Part shown: one piece after another, positions 1 through 9,713 of the stretch
How positions within the stretch are numbered: the stretch's first letter is position 1
Layout: each line of letters opens with the position of its first letter
Assembly (NCBI GenBank): GCA_001672075.1
Contig: LJOT01000002.1
Coordinates: forward strand, 1-54,288
DNA: 54,288 bases
Reading direction: 5' to 3'
Origin: Anabaena sp. CRKS33
GTDB taxonomy: Bacteria > Cyanobacteriota > Cyanobacteriia > Cyanobacteriales > Nostocaceae
Translations under genes and position numbers: made by a program
The notes under the pieces: generated by a model
Told to the model about the DNA's origin: nothing
Databases searched by the model: none
The model's input: the letters and a program-made list of their open reading frames with translations, nothing else

Positions 1-747
1 AACGTGGTTCAGGGTGAAAGGGACATGGCCACAGATAACAAGTCTTTGGGACGGTTTAAACTTTATGGTATCCCCCCAGCACCCAGAGGTATTCCCCAAG
101 TTCAAGTATCTTTTGATATTGATGCTAATGGTATTTTACAAGTAACAGCCCTGGATCGTACTACGGGTAGGGAACAAAGTATCACCATTCAAGGCGCTTC
201 TACTTTAAGCGAGTCCGAAGTTAATAGAATGATTCAGGATGCTCAAAAATACGCCAATGTTGATAGACAACGGAAGGAACGAGTTGAAAAACGTACCCGG
301 GCTGAAGCTTTAATATTACAAGCAGAACGGCAATTACGCGAACTAGCGTTAGAAATGGGAATGCAATTCGCTCGTAACCGTCGTCAACGCATTGATAATA
401 TTTGTCGCAATTTACGGGAAAGTTTACAAGCTGATGAAGATCGGGGTATTGATCAGGCTTATGCTGATTTACAAGATGCTCTTTATGAACTGAATAGAGA
501 AGTCCGTCAGTATTATGCTGAAGATGAAGATGATGATCTATTTGGCGCTATCCGTGACATCTTTGCTGGTGAAAAAGAACCGGAACGAGATGTTTACAGG
601 GATAATTATCGGGAACGAAATTCATCTAACCGAGGTGTTAACAGAGATTATGGGAGAGAAAATCTTTCTCCTAATTATGAACGTCCCACCCGCACTAAAC
701 GCCCCAGCTACCAGGATAATTGGGATGATGATGATGATTGGCTATAA
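1..747 (+). CDS. dnaK: DnaK (Hsp70) chaperone, C-terminal part, cut by window start
   Basis: This is the 3' part of an Hsp70 gene; the reading frame is open from base 1, so the true start lies outside the window. The visible 248 residues begin in the substrate-binding beta domain (QGERDMATDNKSLGRF and VSFDIDANGILQVTALD are Hsp70 signatures) and continue through the helical lid. The tail after about residue 170 is long, charged and low in complexity (Arg/Asn/Tyr-rich, ending in a run of Asp and WL) instead of the usual EEVD-like end. A long divergent tail and a dnaJ directly downstream are features of the cyanobacterial DnaK3 type, which is reported to associate with thylakoid membranes; the DnaK3 assignment is inference. 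Confidence 0.93.
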   Translation, partial: NVVQGERDMATDNKSLGRFKLYGIPPAPRGIPQVQVSFDIDANGILQVTALDRTTGREQSITIQGASTLSESEVNRMIQDAQKYANVDRQRKERVEKRTRAEALILQAERQLRELALEMGMQFARNRRQRIDNICRNLRESLQADEDRGIDQAYADLQDALYELNREVRQYYAEDEDDDLFGAIRDIFAGEKEPERDVYRDNYRERNSSNRGVNRDYGRENLSPNYERPTRTKRPSYQDNWDDDDDWL

Positions 748-751
748 GGTA

Positions 752-824
752 ATTTTGGATTTTGGATTTTGGATTTTGGATTTTGAATTTTGGATTTTGG
801 ATTTTGGATTTTGGATTTTGGATT
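752..824. repeat. Heptanucleotide tandem repeat (TTTTGGA)n
   Basis: About ten head-to-tail copies of a 7-base unit reading TTTTGGA, with one variant copy (TTTTGAA), follow the dnaK stop codon directly. This is the short tandemly repeated repetitive (STRR) class of filamentous cyanobacteria. A frame through it gives an artificial peptide with repeated DFGFWIL, which is not a gene. Confidence 0.9.
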
Positions 825-888
825 CAGTATCTTTGATCTAAAATCTAATTTTACATATTTGTAGGTTCAGTAACAAGTATAAGCACAT

Positions 889-915
889 CTGACCACTGAC
901 CACTGACAACTAACA
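889..915. repeat. Short heptamer repeat (CCACTGA type)
   Basis: The stretch just upstream of dnaJ reads TGACCACTGACCACTGACAAC, a 7-base period of two to three copies. It is another STRR family, different in sequence from the one after dnaK. Confidence 0.6.
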
Positions 916-930
916 TTTAAATAACAGATT

Positions 931-1923
931 ATGCAAAATTTGCAAAATTTTCGGGATTATTATGAGATTTTAGGAATTCCTAAAGATGCTTCCAGCGAAG
1001 AAATTAAAAAGGTTTATCGTCGTTTAGCTAGACAATATCACCCTGACCTCAATCCTGGCAATAAGGAAGCAGAGGAAAAATTTAAAACCATTGGTGAGGC
1101 TTATGAAATCCTTTCCGATTCTAGCAGGCGATCGCAATATGATCAATTTAGCCGCTATTGGCAACAAAACGGCTTTGCTGGTAATAAACAAACTCCCAAG
1201 TCTAAAGGTTGGAATAACCGCACTAGTGACCGTTCTGGTCAAGATGTAGACCCCAGCCAATTTAACGATTTTGAAAGTTTTGTGAATCAGGTAATTGGTG
1301 TTAGCAACCGCAAAGAACCGAAAAGCAGTTCGGAAAATACCACCACTAGCGACCCCTTTCGCAGTCCTAGAACTAAAGTTGCATATACGGTTAATACTCC
1401 TCCCCGTGCTAACCGTCGAGATATTGAAGCTAGATTAACCTTACCTCTGGAGAAGGCTTATCAAGGTGGTAATGAAAGAATACGCTTAGAAGATGGGCGA
1501 TCGCTCGAAGTGACTATGCCCCCAGCCATGGTGACAGGTCAAACTATTCGCCTCCGCAATCAAGGAATTAGTGGTGGTGATTTATACTTAAAAATCACTG
1601 TTGATCCTCATCCCTTGTTTAAGCTAGAAGGTGCTAATATTTTCTGTCAAGTACCTGTAACTCCCAGTGAAGCAACATTAGGCGGACAAGTTGAAGCACC
1701 TACCCTTGATGGTCCAGTGAAAATGACCATTCCTCCTGGTGTCAGATCCGGGCAAAGATTCCGTCTTGGTAATAAAGGCTACCCTGTCGAAAATGGACAA
1801 CGTGGTGATCAATTAGTGGAAATTCAGATAGTAACCCCCAAAAATATTAGTCCTCAAGAACGGGAACTTTATGAGAAATTAAGAGAAATAGAAACTTTTA
1901 AACCTCGCGCTGATTTAATTTAA
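931..1923 (+). CDS. dnaJ: DnaJ-type (Hsp40) co-chaperone without zinc finger
   Basis: A 330-residue Hsp40 that should stimulate the ATPase of the neighbouring DnaK and deliver substrates to it. The J domain occupies residues 8-70 with the invariant HPD at 37-39. A Gly/Ser/Asn-rich linker follows (about 80-160), then the two C-terminal beta domains (from about 162; [13 protein letters not shown] and [15 protein letters not shown] are typical). The CxxCxGxG zinc-binding repeats are absent, so it is a CbpA-like type II protein, not canonical DnaJ. It lies 183 bases after dnaK on the same strand, separated by STRR repeats, as in the cyanobacterial dnaK3-dnaJ3 pair. The ATG at 931 begins directly at the J domain. 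Confidence 0.93.
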   Translation: MQNLQNFRDYYEILGIPKDASSEEIKKVYRRLARQYHPDLNPGNKEAEEKFKTIGEAYEILSDSSRRSQYDQFSRYWQQNGFAGNKQTPKSKGWNNRTSDRSGQDVDPSQFNDFESFVNQVIGVSNRKEPKSSSENTTTSDPFRSPRTKVAYTVNTPPRANRRDIEARLTLPLEKAYQGGNERIRLEDGRSLEVTMPPAMVTGQTIRLRNQGISGGDLYLKITVDPHPLFKLEGANIFCQVPVTPSEATLGGQVEAPTLDGPVKMTIPPGVRSGQRFRLGNKGYPVENGQRGDQLVEIQIVTPKNISPQERELYEKLREIETFKPRADLI

Positions 1924-2126
1924 GCCAAAAAAACACACAGGATCATTAACCGCAGATAAATCAATACCTCATATAAAAAATACACCTTATTAGGTTGGCT
2001 TGACATAAGTTACCCAACATTTCCATAGATAGGATTTGAAGTGATCAACAACAGTGCTAGGCTTGACGGTATTTGGGACAATGGCACGATAAAATTCTAT
2101 AACGATAAATTGCAATAAAGGTCTAA

Positions 2127-3110
2127 ATGGCAGAAACACTATTTTTCAACGCTCTGCGGGAAGCTATTGACGAAGAAATGTCCCGCGACTCCAAAGTATT
2201 CGTTTTGGGTGAAGACGTAGGACACTACGGTGGTTCTTATAAAGTTACTAAAGATCTACACCAAAAGTATGGTGATTTGCGAGTTTTAGATACCCCTATT
2301 GCGGAAAATAGCTTTACTGGAATAGCTGTAGGGGCTGCTATGACCGGGTTACGTCCTATTATTGAAGGAATGAATATGGGCTTTCTGCTCCTGGCCTTCA
2401 ACCAAATTTCTAATAATGCGGGTATGTTACGCTATACTTCCGGTGGTAACTTTAAAATCCCTATGGTCATTCGTGGTCCTGGGGGTGTGGGGAGACAATT
2501 AGGTGCGGAACATTCCCAGCGTCTAGAAGCTTATTTCCAAGCCGTTCCCGGTTTAAAAATTGTCGCTTGTTCCACCCCTTACAATGCTAAAGGTTTACTG
2601 AAAGCAGCTATCCGCGATGATAACCCAGTGTTATTTTTTGAACACGTTTTACTTTATAATTTAAAAGAAGATTTACCAGAAACAGAATATGTCCTCCCCC
2701 TAGATCAGGCTGAAGTTGTCCGTAAAGGTAAGGATGTGACAATTTTAACTTATTCACGGATGCGATACCATGTTTTACAAGCTGTGAAATCTTTGGAAAA
2801 ACAAGGTTATGATCCAGAAGTTATTGATTTAATCTCCCTCAAACCCCTCGATTTTAACACTATTGGCACATCAATTCGCAAAACTCACCGCGTTATCGTT
2901 GTGGAGGAGTGTATGAGAACTGGGGGTATTGGTGCGGAATTAACCGCTTCTATTAATGACCGCTTATTTGATGAATTAGACGCTCCTGTATTGCGTCTTT
3001 CTTCCCAGGATATCCCCACCCCTTATAATGGTAATCTGGAACGCCTCACAATTGTTCAACCAGAGCAAATCATTGAAGCAGTCCAGAAAATGGTCGCCTT
3101 GCGCGTTTAG
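2127..3110 (+). CDS. pdhB: Pyruvate dehydrogenase E1 component, beta subunit
   Basis: A 327-residue thiamine-diphosphate-dependent E1 beta subunit. With the alpha subunit (not in this window) it decarboxylates pyruvate and passes the acetyl group to E2, feeding acetyl-CoA synthesis. The N-terminal transketolase-type domain has [11 protein letters not shown], then [17 protein letters not shown] and the [15 protein letters not shown] loop. The C-terminal transketolase domain has the [12 protein letters not shown] signature near residue 260. The length is typical of the plastid/cyanobacterial type. It stands alone on its strand, as is usual in cyanobacteria where pdhA and pdhB are unlinked. Confidence 0.95.
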   Translation: MAETLFFNALREAIDEEMSRDSKVFVLGEDVGHYGGSYKVTKDLHQKYGDLRVLDTPIAENSFTGIAVGAAMTGLRPIIEGMNMGFLLLAFNQISNNAGMLRYTSGGNFKIPMVIRGPGGVGRQLGAEHSQRLEAYFQAVPGLKIVACSTPYNAKGLLKAAIRDDNPVLFFEHVLLYNLKEDLPETEYVLPLDQAEVVRKGKDVTILTYSRMRYHVLQAVKSLEKQGYDPEVIDLISLKPLDFNTIGTSIRKTHRVIVVEECMRTGGIGAELTASINDRLFDELDAPVLRLSSQDIPTPYNGNLERLTIVQPEQIIEAVQKMVALRV

Positions 3111-3126
3111 GTGACAGTTAACGGTT

Positions 3127-3177
3127 ATAGGAGCGAACGGTTAACGGTTGTACGGGCTAACGGCCGTTCGCCCCTAC
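3127..3177. repeat. Imperfect palindrome downstream of pdhB
   Basis: The arms TAGGAGCGAACGG and CCGTTCGCCCCTA are inverted copies with one mismatch, separated by a short spacer that also repeats ACGGTTAACGGTT-like sequence. No clear T-run follows, so it is better read as a dispersed palindromic repeat than as a strong terminator, although it could protect the pdhB 3' end. Confidence 0.55.
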
Positions 3178-3220
3178 TGCTACCTCTAGTTACTGAGCGA
3201 CTTGCCCTGAGCGAAGTCGA

Positions 3221-3604
3221 ACTAGACATCATGCAAAAGTAGCAAACCTGAGAAAAAATACTCTTCATAAAATCACTACTTACTTATGCAAAAACCACGC
3301 GAGAATAGTAGTAGAAGATTTGAATGTTTCTGGGATGTTGTCAAATCATAAATTAGCTCAAGTTATAGCTGATTGTGGTTTTCATGAGTTTAAACGTCAA
3401 TTAGAATATAAAGCTAAAAAATTTGGTTGTGAAATTGTAATTGCTGATAGATTTTATCCATCAAGTAAAACTTGCTCTCACTGCGGACACAAAAAAGAAG
3501 TTCTTTCTTGATCGGAAAGAACTTTTCATTGTCAGAACTGCGGTTTGGAGATGGATAGGGATCTAAATGCCGCAATTAATTTATCGCGTCAGGCTAATGC
3601 GTGA
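3221..3604 (+). pseudogene. tnpB: TnpB remnant of an IS200/IS605-family element
   Basis: The C-terminal third of a TnpB RNA-guided nuclease is readable in one frame from about 3224 to a stop at 3602-3604, interrupted by one in-frame TGA at 3509-3511. Visible signatures are HAKVANLRKNTLHKITTYL, the RuvC-II glutamate in IVVEDLNVSGM, the four-Cys zinc finger (CSHC at 3475-3486, then CQNC past the stop) and the RuvC-III aspartate in MDRDLNAAINL. The N-terminal half, including the RuvC-I aspartate, is missing, and no TnpA is present. Frame conservation on both sides of the single stop suggests recent death. The 63-codon open frame starting at 3320 is only a slice of this remnant. Confidence 0.9.
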
Positions 3605-3703
3605 AAGTCTACCGTAGCTTGCTTCCCGAAGGGTGGGATAACCGCTCCCATGCTCCCATTGAAGTAGAAAATAAAGTCTAGCTTTGTCTAGATTTTATAT
3701 AGC
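3560..3703 (+). ncRNA. Possible omega-RNA region and right end of the tnpB element
   Basis: In IS200/IS605 elements the guide (omega) RNA overlaps the end of tnpB and runs to the right end of the element. Here, sequence past the tnpB stop includes a GGG/CCC hairpin with an ATAACCGCT loop around 3636-3650 and, at 3677-3692, a small palindrome TCTAG-CTTTGT-CTAGA that could be the subterminal hairpin of the right end. No transcript signal can be proved from sequence; the call rests on position and family knowledge. Confidence 0.3.
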
Positions 3704-3740
3704 AGCGCTATTATAACCTTTGTCAGTTGTGAGTCATTGT

Positions 3741-5153
3741 ATGCAAAAACAGCGATCGCTATTAGTATTAATTATAGTCTTGGTAATTGCCGCCATTACG
3801 GTAATTGTCAAAATTCCTGTACCTCTGGGATTAGATCTCCGGGGCGGTTCTCAGCTTACCATTCAGGTAAAACCAACAGCGGAAATTCCCCAAATTACCG
3901 AAAGGGAATTGGAAGCTGTGAAAAAAGTGGTCGAAGGACGAATTAATGGTCTAGGTGTTTCTGAACCTGTAATTCAAACCGTGGGTACAGATAAAATCTT
4001 AGTACAATTACCTGGTGTCAATGACCCAGAACAAGCAGAACGAATATTAGGTGGTACAGCGCAGTTAGAGTTTCGTATTCAAAAACCAAATACAGAAGCT
4101 CAACTTATAGCTTTACAGGTAACAAAAAACGACCTAAAAACCAAGCGGGAAGAGTTGAAAAAGACCAAAGATCAAGCTGCAATTAATACCAATAAACAAG
4201 AGTTTGATCAAAATAATCAAGCGGTAGCAGAATTGTTTGAAAGTACCAACCCACCTCTCACTGGTAAATATCTCAAGGATGCCTATGGACAGCCCACTCA
4301 AGGTAATAATTGGGACGTGGCCATCCGTTTTGATCAAAAGGGGGGTGAACTCTTTGCAGGGCTAACAAAAGACCTGGCGGGAACTGGTCGCAGTATCGGT
4401 ATTTTTCTAGATAATGAACTGATTAGTTCACCTACTGTGGGAGTAGAATTTGCTGCTACTGGGATTACAGGCGGTTCTGCGGTAATTACAGGTCGTTTTC
4501 AAGCCCAAGAAGCGAATGATTTAGGGGTACAGTTGCGCGGTGGTGCTTTACCCGTTCCTGTAGAAATTGCGGAAAGAAGAACAGTAGGCGCTACTCTAGG
4601 AAAAGATAGTATTCAAAGAAGTATCTATGCTGGTATTGGCGGTCTAACTTTAGTATTAATATTTATGGTGTTGTACTACAGACTACCAGGAATGATCGCC
4701 AATGTATCACTATTGATTTACTCCCTACTCACTTGGGCTGCTTTCTGTTTACTGAGTGTCACCCTCACCTTACCAGGAATTGCTGGTTTTATTCTCAGTA
4801 TCGGTATGGCTGTTGATGCTAATGTCTTGATTTTTGAACGCACTAGGGAAGAATTACAAGCTGGTAAATCTCTGTATCGTTCTGTAGAATCCGGTTTTTA
4901 CCGCGCTTTTTCTAGTATCTTAGATAGTAATGTTACTACCTGGATTGCTTGTGCTGCTTTATTTTGGTTGGGTTCAGGACTAGTAAAAGGCTTCGCGCTC
5001 ACATTAGCTTTAGGTGTAGCGGTAAGTATGTTTACCGCAATTACTTGTAGTCGCACATTGATGTTTTTAGTTATTTCCATTCCCTCTTTACGGAACACCA
5101 AACTTTATGCTCCTAATGTGCCAGTAATAAATAAGACAGGAGTGGCACAATGA
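3741..5153 (+). CDS. secD: SecD, protein translocase accessory subunit
   Basis: A 470-residue RND-superfamily membrane protein which, with SecF, uses the proton-motive force to help SecYEG/SecA export. An N-terminal transmembrane helix (about 6-25) is followed by LDLRGGSQL at 31-39, a large periplasmic/lumenal domain (40-290) and a C-terminal membrane bundle containing the SecD motif [17 protein letters not shown]. The first ~140 residues of the periplasmic domain are followed by a Lys/Gln/Asn-rich insertion, as in other cyanobacterial SecD. The ATG at 3741 is chosen; an upstream TTG at 3720 would add seven unlikely residues. The stop overlaps the secF start by four bases (ATGA), indicating one operon. 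Confidence 0.95.
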   Translation: MQKQRSLLVLIIVLVIAAITVIVKIPVPLGLDLRGGSQLTIQVKPTAEIPQITERELEAVKKVVEGRINGLGVSEPVIQTVGTDKILVQLPGVNDPEQAERILGGTAQLEFRIQKPNTEAQLIALQVTKNDLKTKREELKKTKDQAAINTNKQEFDQNNQAVAELFESTNPPLTGKYLKDAYGQPTQGNNWDVAIRFDQKGGELFAGLTKDLAGTGRSIGIFLDNELISSPTVGVEFAATGITGGSAVITGRFQAQEANDLGVQLRGGALPVPVEIAERRTVGATLGKDSIQRSIYAGIGGLTLVLIFMVLYYRLPGMIANVSLLIYSLLTWAAFCLLSVTLTLPGIAGFILSIGMAVDANVLIFERTREELQAGKSLYRSVESGFYRAFSSILDSNVTTWIACAALFWLGSGLVKGFALTLALGVAVSMFTAITCSRTLMFLVISIPSLRNTKLYAPNVPVINKTGVAQ

Positions 5154-6118
5154 GATTAAATATTAACAAAGCACGGGGTACATGGTGGACTATTTCCTGC
5201 GTTATTATCCTCAGTGGAATTATTTCCATGGTGATATCTTCTTTAAATCCCGATATTAAAGCGCCTTTGCGTCCTAGTTTGGACTTTATCGGCGGTACAA
5301 GGTTGCAATTGGTGCGAGATTGTGGCAAAATTGGTAATTGTGATCAACCCATAGATATCAACGTTGTGCGAGAGGTGGCTAGATCTCAGGGTCTGGGTGA
5401 TAGTAGTATCCAATTAATCTCTGAAAATGGCCAAGAAAATGGTATCACTATCCGCACGAAAACACTCGCAGCCGAACAGCGTATCAATCTACAAAATGCT
5501 TTAAGTGAAAAAATCGGCACTTTCGACCCGCAAAAAAATCAAGATGACTCCGTTGGTGCAACTTTAGGAAAGGAGTTATTTACTTCCGGGGTCTTGGCTT
5601 TGACAGTTTCCTTTATAGGAATTACTATCTACATGGCTGTCAGATTTCAATGGGATTACGCCGTATTTGCCATTGTGGCCTTGTTTCACGACATTTTGAT
5701 TACCACTGGGGTTTTCTCGATTTTAGGCTTGGTTTTCGGCGTTGAAGTGGATAGTCTGTTTATCGTGGCTTTGCTGACTATCACTGGTTTCTCCGTTAAT
5801 GATACTGTTGTTATTTATGACCGAATTCGGGAAACTATTAAACTGCACCCTGAACAACCAATTGCTGATGTTGTTGATGATGCTGTTAACCAAACTTTAA
5901 GTAGGTCAATTAATACTACTTTAACAACTCTACTGACATTAACTGCTATCTTCTTCTTTGGTGGGGAAACACTGCATAATTTTTCTTTAGCGTTAATTGT
6001 GGGCTTTATTATAGGGGCTTATTCTAGTATTTTCATTGCTAGTACACTTCTAATCTGGTGGCGAGAACGTAATGAAAATTACCCAGTTGCAACCCCTATC
6101 AGTTCCCCAAAAAGTTAA
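5150..6118 (+). CDS. secF: SecF, protein translocase accessory subunit
   Basis: A 322-residue partner of SecD. It has an N-terminal membrane helix, then [12 protein letters not shown] and a short lumenal domain. The C-terminal membrane part contains [18 protein letters not shown], the SecF counterpart of the SecD D5 motif. Length and order are normal for cyanobacteria. The start codon overlaps the secD stop, so translation is probably coupled. The 3' end overlaps the next gene by 47 bases in another frame. Confidence 0.95.
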   Translation: MRLNINKARGTWWTISCVIILSGIISMVISSLNPDIKAPLRPSLDFIGGTRLQLVRDCGKIGNCDQPIDINVVREVARSQGLGDSSIQLISENGQENGITIRTKTLAAEQRINLQNALSEKIGTFDPQKNQDDSVGATLGKELFTSGVLALTVSFIGITIYMAVRFQWDYAVFAIVALFHDILITTGVFSILGLVFGVEVDSLFIVALLTITGFSVNDTVVIYDRIRETIKLHPEQPIADVVDDAVNQTLSRSINTTLTTLLTLTAIFFFGGETLHNFSLALIVGFIIGAYSSIFIASTLLIWWRERNENYPVATPISSPKS

Positions 6119-6605
6119 ATTCATTGATCACTTGTTCCTAGTCGGAGACTGGGAACGAGATTCACAAGACTTTGTAGACGCAAGTTATACCATTCCTATG
6201 GATAAACCTGAAGTACCATTTGAGGGGGAACAATTAGCCTTAGACCCTGATTTTGCTCAACAAATACAGAAACTACATAGACTAACAGTCTATGGTAGAT
6301 GGTTATTTGCTGGCTTTTTGTGGCTAACTATCGCGCCTTTTTGTCTGTGGGATTTACGGACAGAAATTTATTTATTGCAACAATATTTTACTTGGGTAGG
6401 ATTACGATACGCGCTGATTTTTCACCCTCTGTCTGCTCTTGGTTTGAGCTTGTGTATTGCCATGACAACTTCTGTGTTAGTCTGGCAAAGTCGTAATATC
6501 CTGTGGGGATTACCATTAAAAGAGCGGGAAAATTTACAAAAGCAAGTATATCACATTCGTCAACAAGGATCTACACATCCTCTATGGAAGTGGGTTTGTA
6601 AGTGA
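6072..6605 (+). CDS. Conserved hypothetical membrane protein in the secDF operon
   Basis: A 177-residue protein of unknown function. The first 70 residues are soluble and acidic. Two probable membrane helices follow (about 72-92, [16 protein letters not shown], and 112-138), then a basic C-terminal tail. The ATG at 6072 makes a 47-base overlap with secF; no convincing alternative start follows the secF stop without losing conserved-looking sequence, though an ATG at codon 43 is possible. Position suggests co-transcription with secDF and perhaps a link to membrane protein handling, but that is inference from context only. Confidence 0.7.
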   Translation: MKITQLQPLSVPQKVKFIDHLFLVGDWERDSQDFVDASYTIPMDKPEVPFEGEQLALDPDFAQQIQKLHRLTVYGRWLFAGFLWLTIAPFCLWDLRTEIYLLQQYFTWVGLRYALIFHPLSALGLSLCIAMTTSVLVWQSRNILWGLPLKERENLQKQVYHIRQQGSTHPLWKWVCK

Positions 6606-6640
6606 GTAGGTAATAGGTAATAGGTAATAGTAATGAAAGG
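6606..6640. repeat. STRR heptamer (TAGGTAA)
   Basis: Three to four copies of a TAGGTAA unit directly follow the stop of the preceding gene. Related units recur near 9891-9910 and, in opposite orientation, at 25256-25292. Confidence 0.7.
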
Positions 6641-6752
6641 GAGTTTTTTAAATTTTAATTGAAATGTTGCATATACATATACAGCCTTAGTAATTTTTAG
6701 GAAAATATGTGATAACAGAAGCGAACATATTGTGATAATTGGATAATTATAG

Positions 6753-7157
6753 ATGAAATATTCTCAAATTCAATTTAGTCAAAGTCCTGGTGATATTGAT
6801 ATTGGTCAACTTCAAGAATTGTTTGATATTGCTGCTTTTTGGGCAAAAGGACGAAATATAAAAGATTTGGCTATAGCTATTGCTAACAGTGAACCTGTTA
6901 TTTCTGTCTGGGATAAAGAATTATTAATTGGCTTTGCTAGAGCGACCTCTGATGGTATCTATCGCGCTACAATTTGGGATGTTGTCATTCATCCAGATTA
7001 TCAAGGTAATGGACTAGGGAGCAAGTTAATAGAAACAGTTTTAAATCATCCCCGAATGCAAAAAGTAGAGCGTGTATACTTAATGACTACTCACCAACAG
7101 GAATTTTATGAAAAGATTGGTTTTCAGGTGAATAAAACAACGACAATGGTTTTATAG
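6753..7157 (+). CDS. GNAT-family N-acetyltransferase
   Basis: A 134-residue single-domain acetyltransferase. The acetyl-CoA pyrophosphate-binding motif QGNGLG is at residues 84-89, preceded by the beta-4 strand IWDVVIHPDY and followed by a helix (SKLIETVL). The C-terminal FYEKIGF is also typical of the fold. Substrate cannot be told from sequence. It stands alone between short intergenic regions; no operon partner is evident. Confidence 0.85.
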   Translation: MKYSQIQFSQSPGDIDIGQLQELFDIAAFWAKGRNIKDLAIAIANSEPVISVWDKELLIGFARATSDGIYRATIWDVVIHPDYQGNGLGSKLIETVLNHPRMQKVERVYLMTTHQQEFYEKIGFQVNKTTTMVL

Positions 7158-7292
7158 AATATTGACAATTAGGACCTACGCAAAATATCTCTCAAACTCT
7201 CTTATCTTCGTGTCCTTTGCTCCTTTGTGGTTTATTATTCCCTAACTTATGCGTAAGTTCTCAGAATCTTCATAAATTAAGCGATTTAAACA

Positions 7293-8465
7293 ATGGATAA
7301 TCATCCTTATGCCTGGATAAACGAATCTCTGTCTACTATTCACCAGGCTGACTGGTATCGTTCCGTAGAAACTATTCACAGCCGTCCTGGTGCAACAGTG
7401 TTATTATCTGGGCAAGAGGTGATTAATTTTGCTAGTAATGATTACTTAGGACTAGCAGGTGATAAACGTTTACAAACAGCCGCTATTAATGCTATTCAAG
7501 AATTTGGCACTGGTAGTACAGGTTCTAGATTACTCAGTGGACATCGAGAATTGCACAGAGAATTAGAACGGGAAATAGCATCTAGCAAACAAACCCAAGA
7601 CGCATTAGTATTTAGTTCCGGTTATTTGGCAAATCTAGGTACAATTGCGGCTATAGTGGGTAAAAGAGACTTAATTTTAGCTGATCAATATAACCATTCT
7701 AGTCTCAAAAAAGGGGCAATTCTCAGCGGTGCAACGGTGATTGAATATCCGCACAGTGGGATGGCAGCACTATTGCAAAATTTACAGCAATATCGAAAGA
7801 ATTATCGACGCTGTTTAATAGTTACTGATAGCGTTTTTAGCATGGATGGTGATTTATGTCAATTACCCCAATTGCTAGATTTAGCGACAGAATTTAGTTG
7901 TATGCTACTGCTAGATGAAGCTCATGCTACGGGAGTTATGGGTAAAACTGGTGCTGGCTGTGTGGAACATTTCGGGTGTACAGGTAGAGAATTAATTCAA
8001 ATTGGCACATTAAGTAAAGCTTTGGGTAGTTTGGGCGGATATGTGGCCGGTAGCAGCGCCCTAATTGACTTTTTACGCAATCGCGCCCCTAGTTGGATTT
8101 ATACCACTGCCCTTGCCCCCGCAGACACAGCCGCAGCCTTAGCGGCCATGAAAATAGTCCAACAAGAACCGCAAAGGCGATCGCAATTGTGGCAAAATGT
8201 CAACTATTTAAAACAATTAATTCAAGATAGTTTACCTAACTTAAAATTATTACCAACGGAATCAGCGATATTATGTTTTCAATTACCCAACGCGGCCGCA
8301 GCATTAACAGCAGGAAAGCTAATGCAAGCATCAGGAGTTTTTGCCCCGGCCATTCGTCCTCCCACAGTGACTACAAGTCGGATTAGAATATCTATGATGG
8401 CTACCCATGAATTAGCACATATTCAGAAATTGGTGGAAGTGATCAAAACTATTGAATATTTCTAG
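7293..8465 (+). CDS. bioF: 8-amino-7-oxononanoate synthase (BioF)
   Basis: A 390-residue PLP-dependent alpha-oxoamine synthase that condenses pimeloyl thioester with alanine in the first committed ring-forming step of biotin synthesis. The PLP lysine is K242 in [26 protein letters not shown] (about 206-218) gives the PLP-pyridine aspartate and the conserved His. FASNDYLGL and [12 protein letters not shown] near the N-terminus are family signatures. The related enzymes Kbl and HemA share the fold, but length and the N-terminal region fit BioF best. No other bio gene is adjacent. Confidence 0.88.
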   Translation: MDNHPYAWINESLSTIHQADWYRSVETIHSRPGATVLLSGQEVINFASNDYLGLAGDKRLQTAAINAIQEFGTGSTGSRLLSGHRELHRELEREIASSKQTQDALVFSSGYLANLGTIAAIVGKRDLILADQYNHSSLKKGAILSGATVIEYPHSGMAALLQNLQQYRKNYRRCLIVTDSVFSMDGDLCQLPQLLDLATEFSCMLLLDEAHATGVMGKTGAGCVEHFGCTGRELIQIGTLSKALGSLGGYVAGSSALIDFLRNRAPSWIYTTALAPADTAAALAAMKIVQQEPQRRSQLWQNVNYLKQLIQDSLPNLKLLPTESAILCFQLPNAAAALTAGKLMQASGVFAPAIRPPTVTTSRIRISMMATHELAHIQKLVEVIKTIEYF

Positions 8466-8609
8466 ATCCTCAAAGGACTTTTTCTAGTAACTTACGTTTT
8501 TTGAACTAAGTAGGTGAACGAAAAAACCGACATAAGTAACGAAAAGTAAAGAAATTGGCAAGGAAATTGGCGCTATAAAAACTTGCCAATCAAATATTAT
8601 TAAAAATTT

Positions 8610-9713
8610 TTAGTCATTCACTAATTCATCTCGCCATTTTTCCCGTTTTTCTCTCTCTTCACGCACTTCTTCCTCTCTTTCCTTTTCTCTTGGTAATAGC
8701 CAAGTTTGATGGTTTAGAGGTTTTTGTCGTTCCAAATGGTTAATAAATTGGATAATTGACAAATCAGCTTTGATAGGATTTTTTAAATAAAACCGCATAT
8801 TTTGTAATATCTGATCATAATTTTTAAGTAAGCGATCGCTCATGCTTTTCCCTACCCATAGCATCAATTTATTAATCAATTTTCCGAACATACCTTGACG
8901 TTTTTTGCACATTAATAATGTTTGTCCTTGAGTTTTTCCTCCTGGTAAGATCCGAGTAGTAAATATTATGTGCAGATGGGTTAAATCATTACCAAAGGAA
9001 ATGATACTAGTTGTTCCATACCAATAACAAATACTATAACTTAGCGAACTATTAAAAAACCTACGGTACAGTTTTAACCAAAATGACTTATTAGTAATAT
9101 TGGTAATTGTACTAAAAATAATCGCATTTTGATTGAGTTCTTGTTTCTCCAAAACCATCTTTAATGGCAATTTATAAACTATATTAATTTGTTGTGTATC
9201 AATACCCTGAAGAAGTAGCACATTAGGATGACAATTAATACTAAATTCCCCAGCAAGAGCAAAATCAAATGCTTGATTTTCCCAATCTAAAACAAAAGGT
9301 AAAGGTTGTTGTGGGGTTTCCCCGGTCCATACCCAAATTATGCCATATTGTTCCGCTACTGGCCAAGTTTTGGCTTTGACAGCTAGGGGTTCATCTAAAT
9401 CGGGAACATCAACACAAATACCTTCTGTATTAAATTTCCACCGATGTAAAACACAGCGTAATTCATTACCTTCAATTTTACCTTGAGCTAAACTTGTACC
9501 CATGTGCGGACAGTAAGCATCTAAAATAATCGCGCGTCTGTCTTGACCACGATATACTACTAAATCTCTCCCCAAAATTGTCACGGGTTTCACCTCACCC
9601 ACAAACAAAGATTGAGAAGGTAATACCCAATACCAACCTTCAACAAAACTTGCTGATTGATTGAAAATTTTTGGTTTACGAACTGAGTTAAAATTATCTA
9701 TATTCGTGTTCAT
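8610..9713 (-). CDS. Rieske [2Fe-2S] oxygenase-like protein with altered catalytic site
   Basis: A 367-residue protein with an N-terminal Rieske domain: cluster ligands C68 and H70 in AYCPHMGTS, and C87 and H90 in CVLHRWKF. The rest resembles the catalytic domain of ring-hydroxylating/PaO-like oxygenases. Where these enzymes have a D-x2-H-x4-H iron site, this protein reads GIDTQQINIVY (170-180), so D172 is present but the two His positions are Q175 and Y180. This suggests loss or change of mononuclear iron chemistry. The C-terminus ends in a very charged Glu/Arg stretch. It is monocistronic, and its substrate is unknown. Confidence 0.8.
   Translation of the reverse strand: MNTNIDNFNSVRKPKIFNQSASFVEGWYWVLPSQSLFVGEVKPVTILGRDLVVYRGQDRRAIILDAYCPHMGTSLAQGKIEGNELRCVLHRWKFNTEGICVDVPDLDEPLAVKAKTWPVAEQYGIIWVWTGETPQQPLPFVLDWENQAFDFALAGEFSINCHPNVLLLQGIDTQQINIVYKLPLKMVLEKQELNQNAIIFSTITNITNKSFWLKLYRRFFNSSLSYSICYWYGTTSIISFGNDLTHLHIIFTTRILPGGKTQGQTLLMCKKRQGMFGKLINKLMLWVGKSMSDRLLKNYDQILQNMRFYLKNPIKADLSIIQFINHLERQKPLNHQTWLLPREKEREEEVREEREKREKWRDELVND

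Noticed and set aside
515-841. Open frame with repeated DFGFWIL peptide
   Set aside because: It is produced by the heptamer array after dnaK and overlaps dnaK out of frame; seven-base repeats cycle through all frames and give periodic nonsense peptides.
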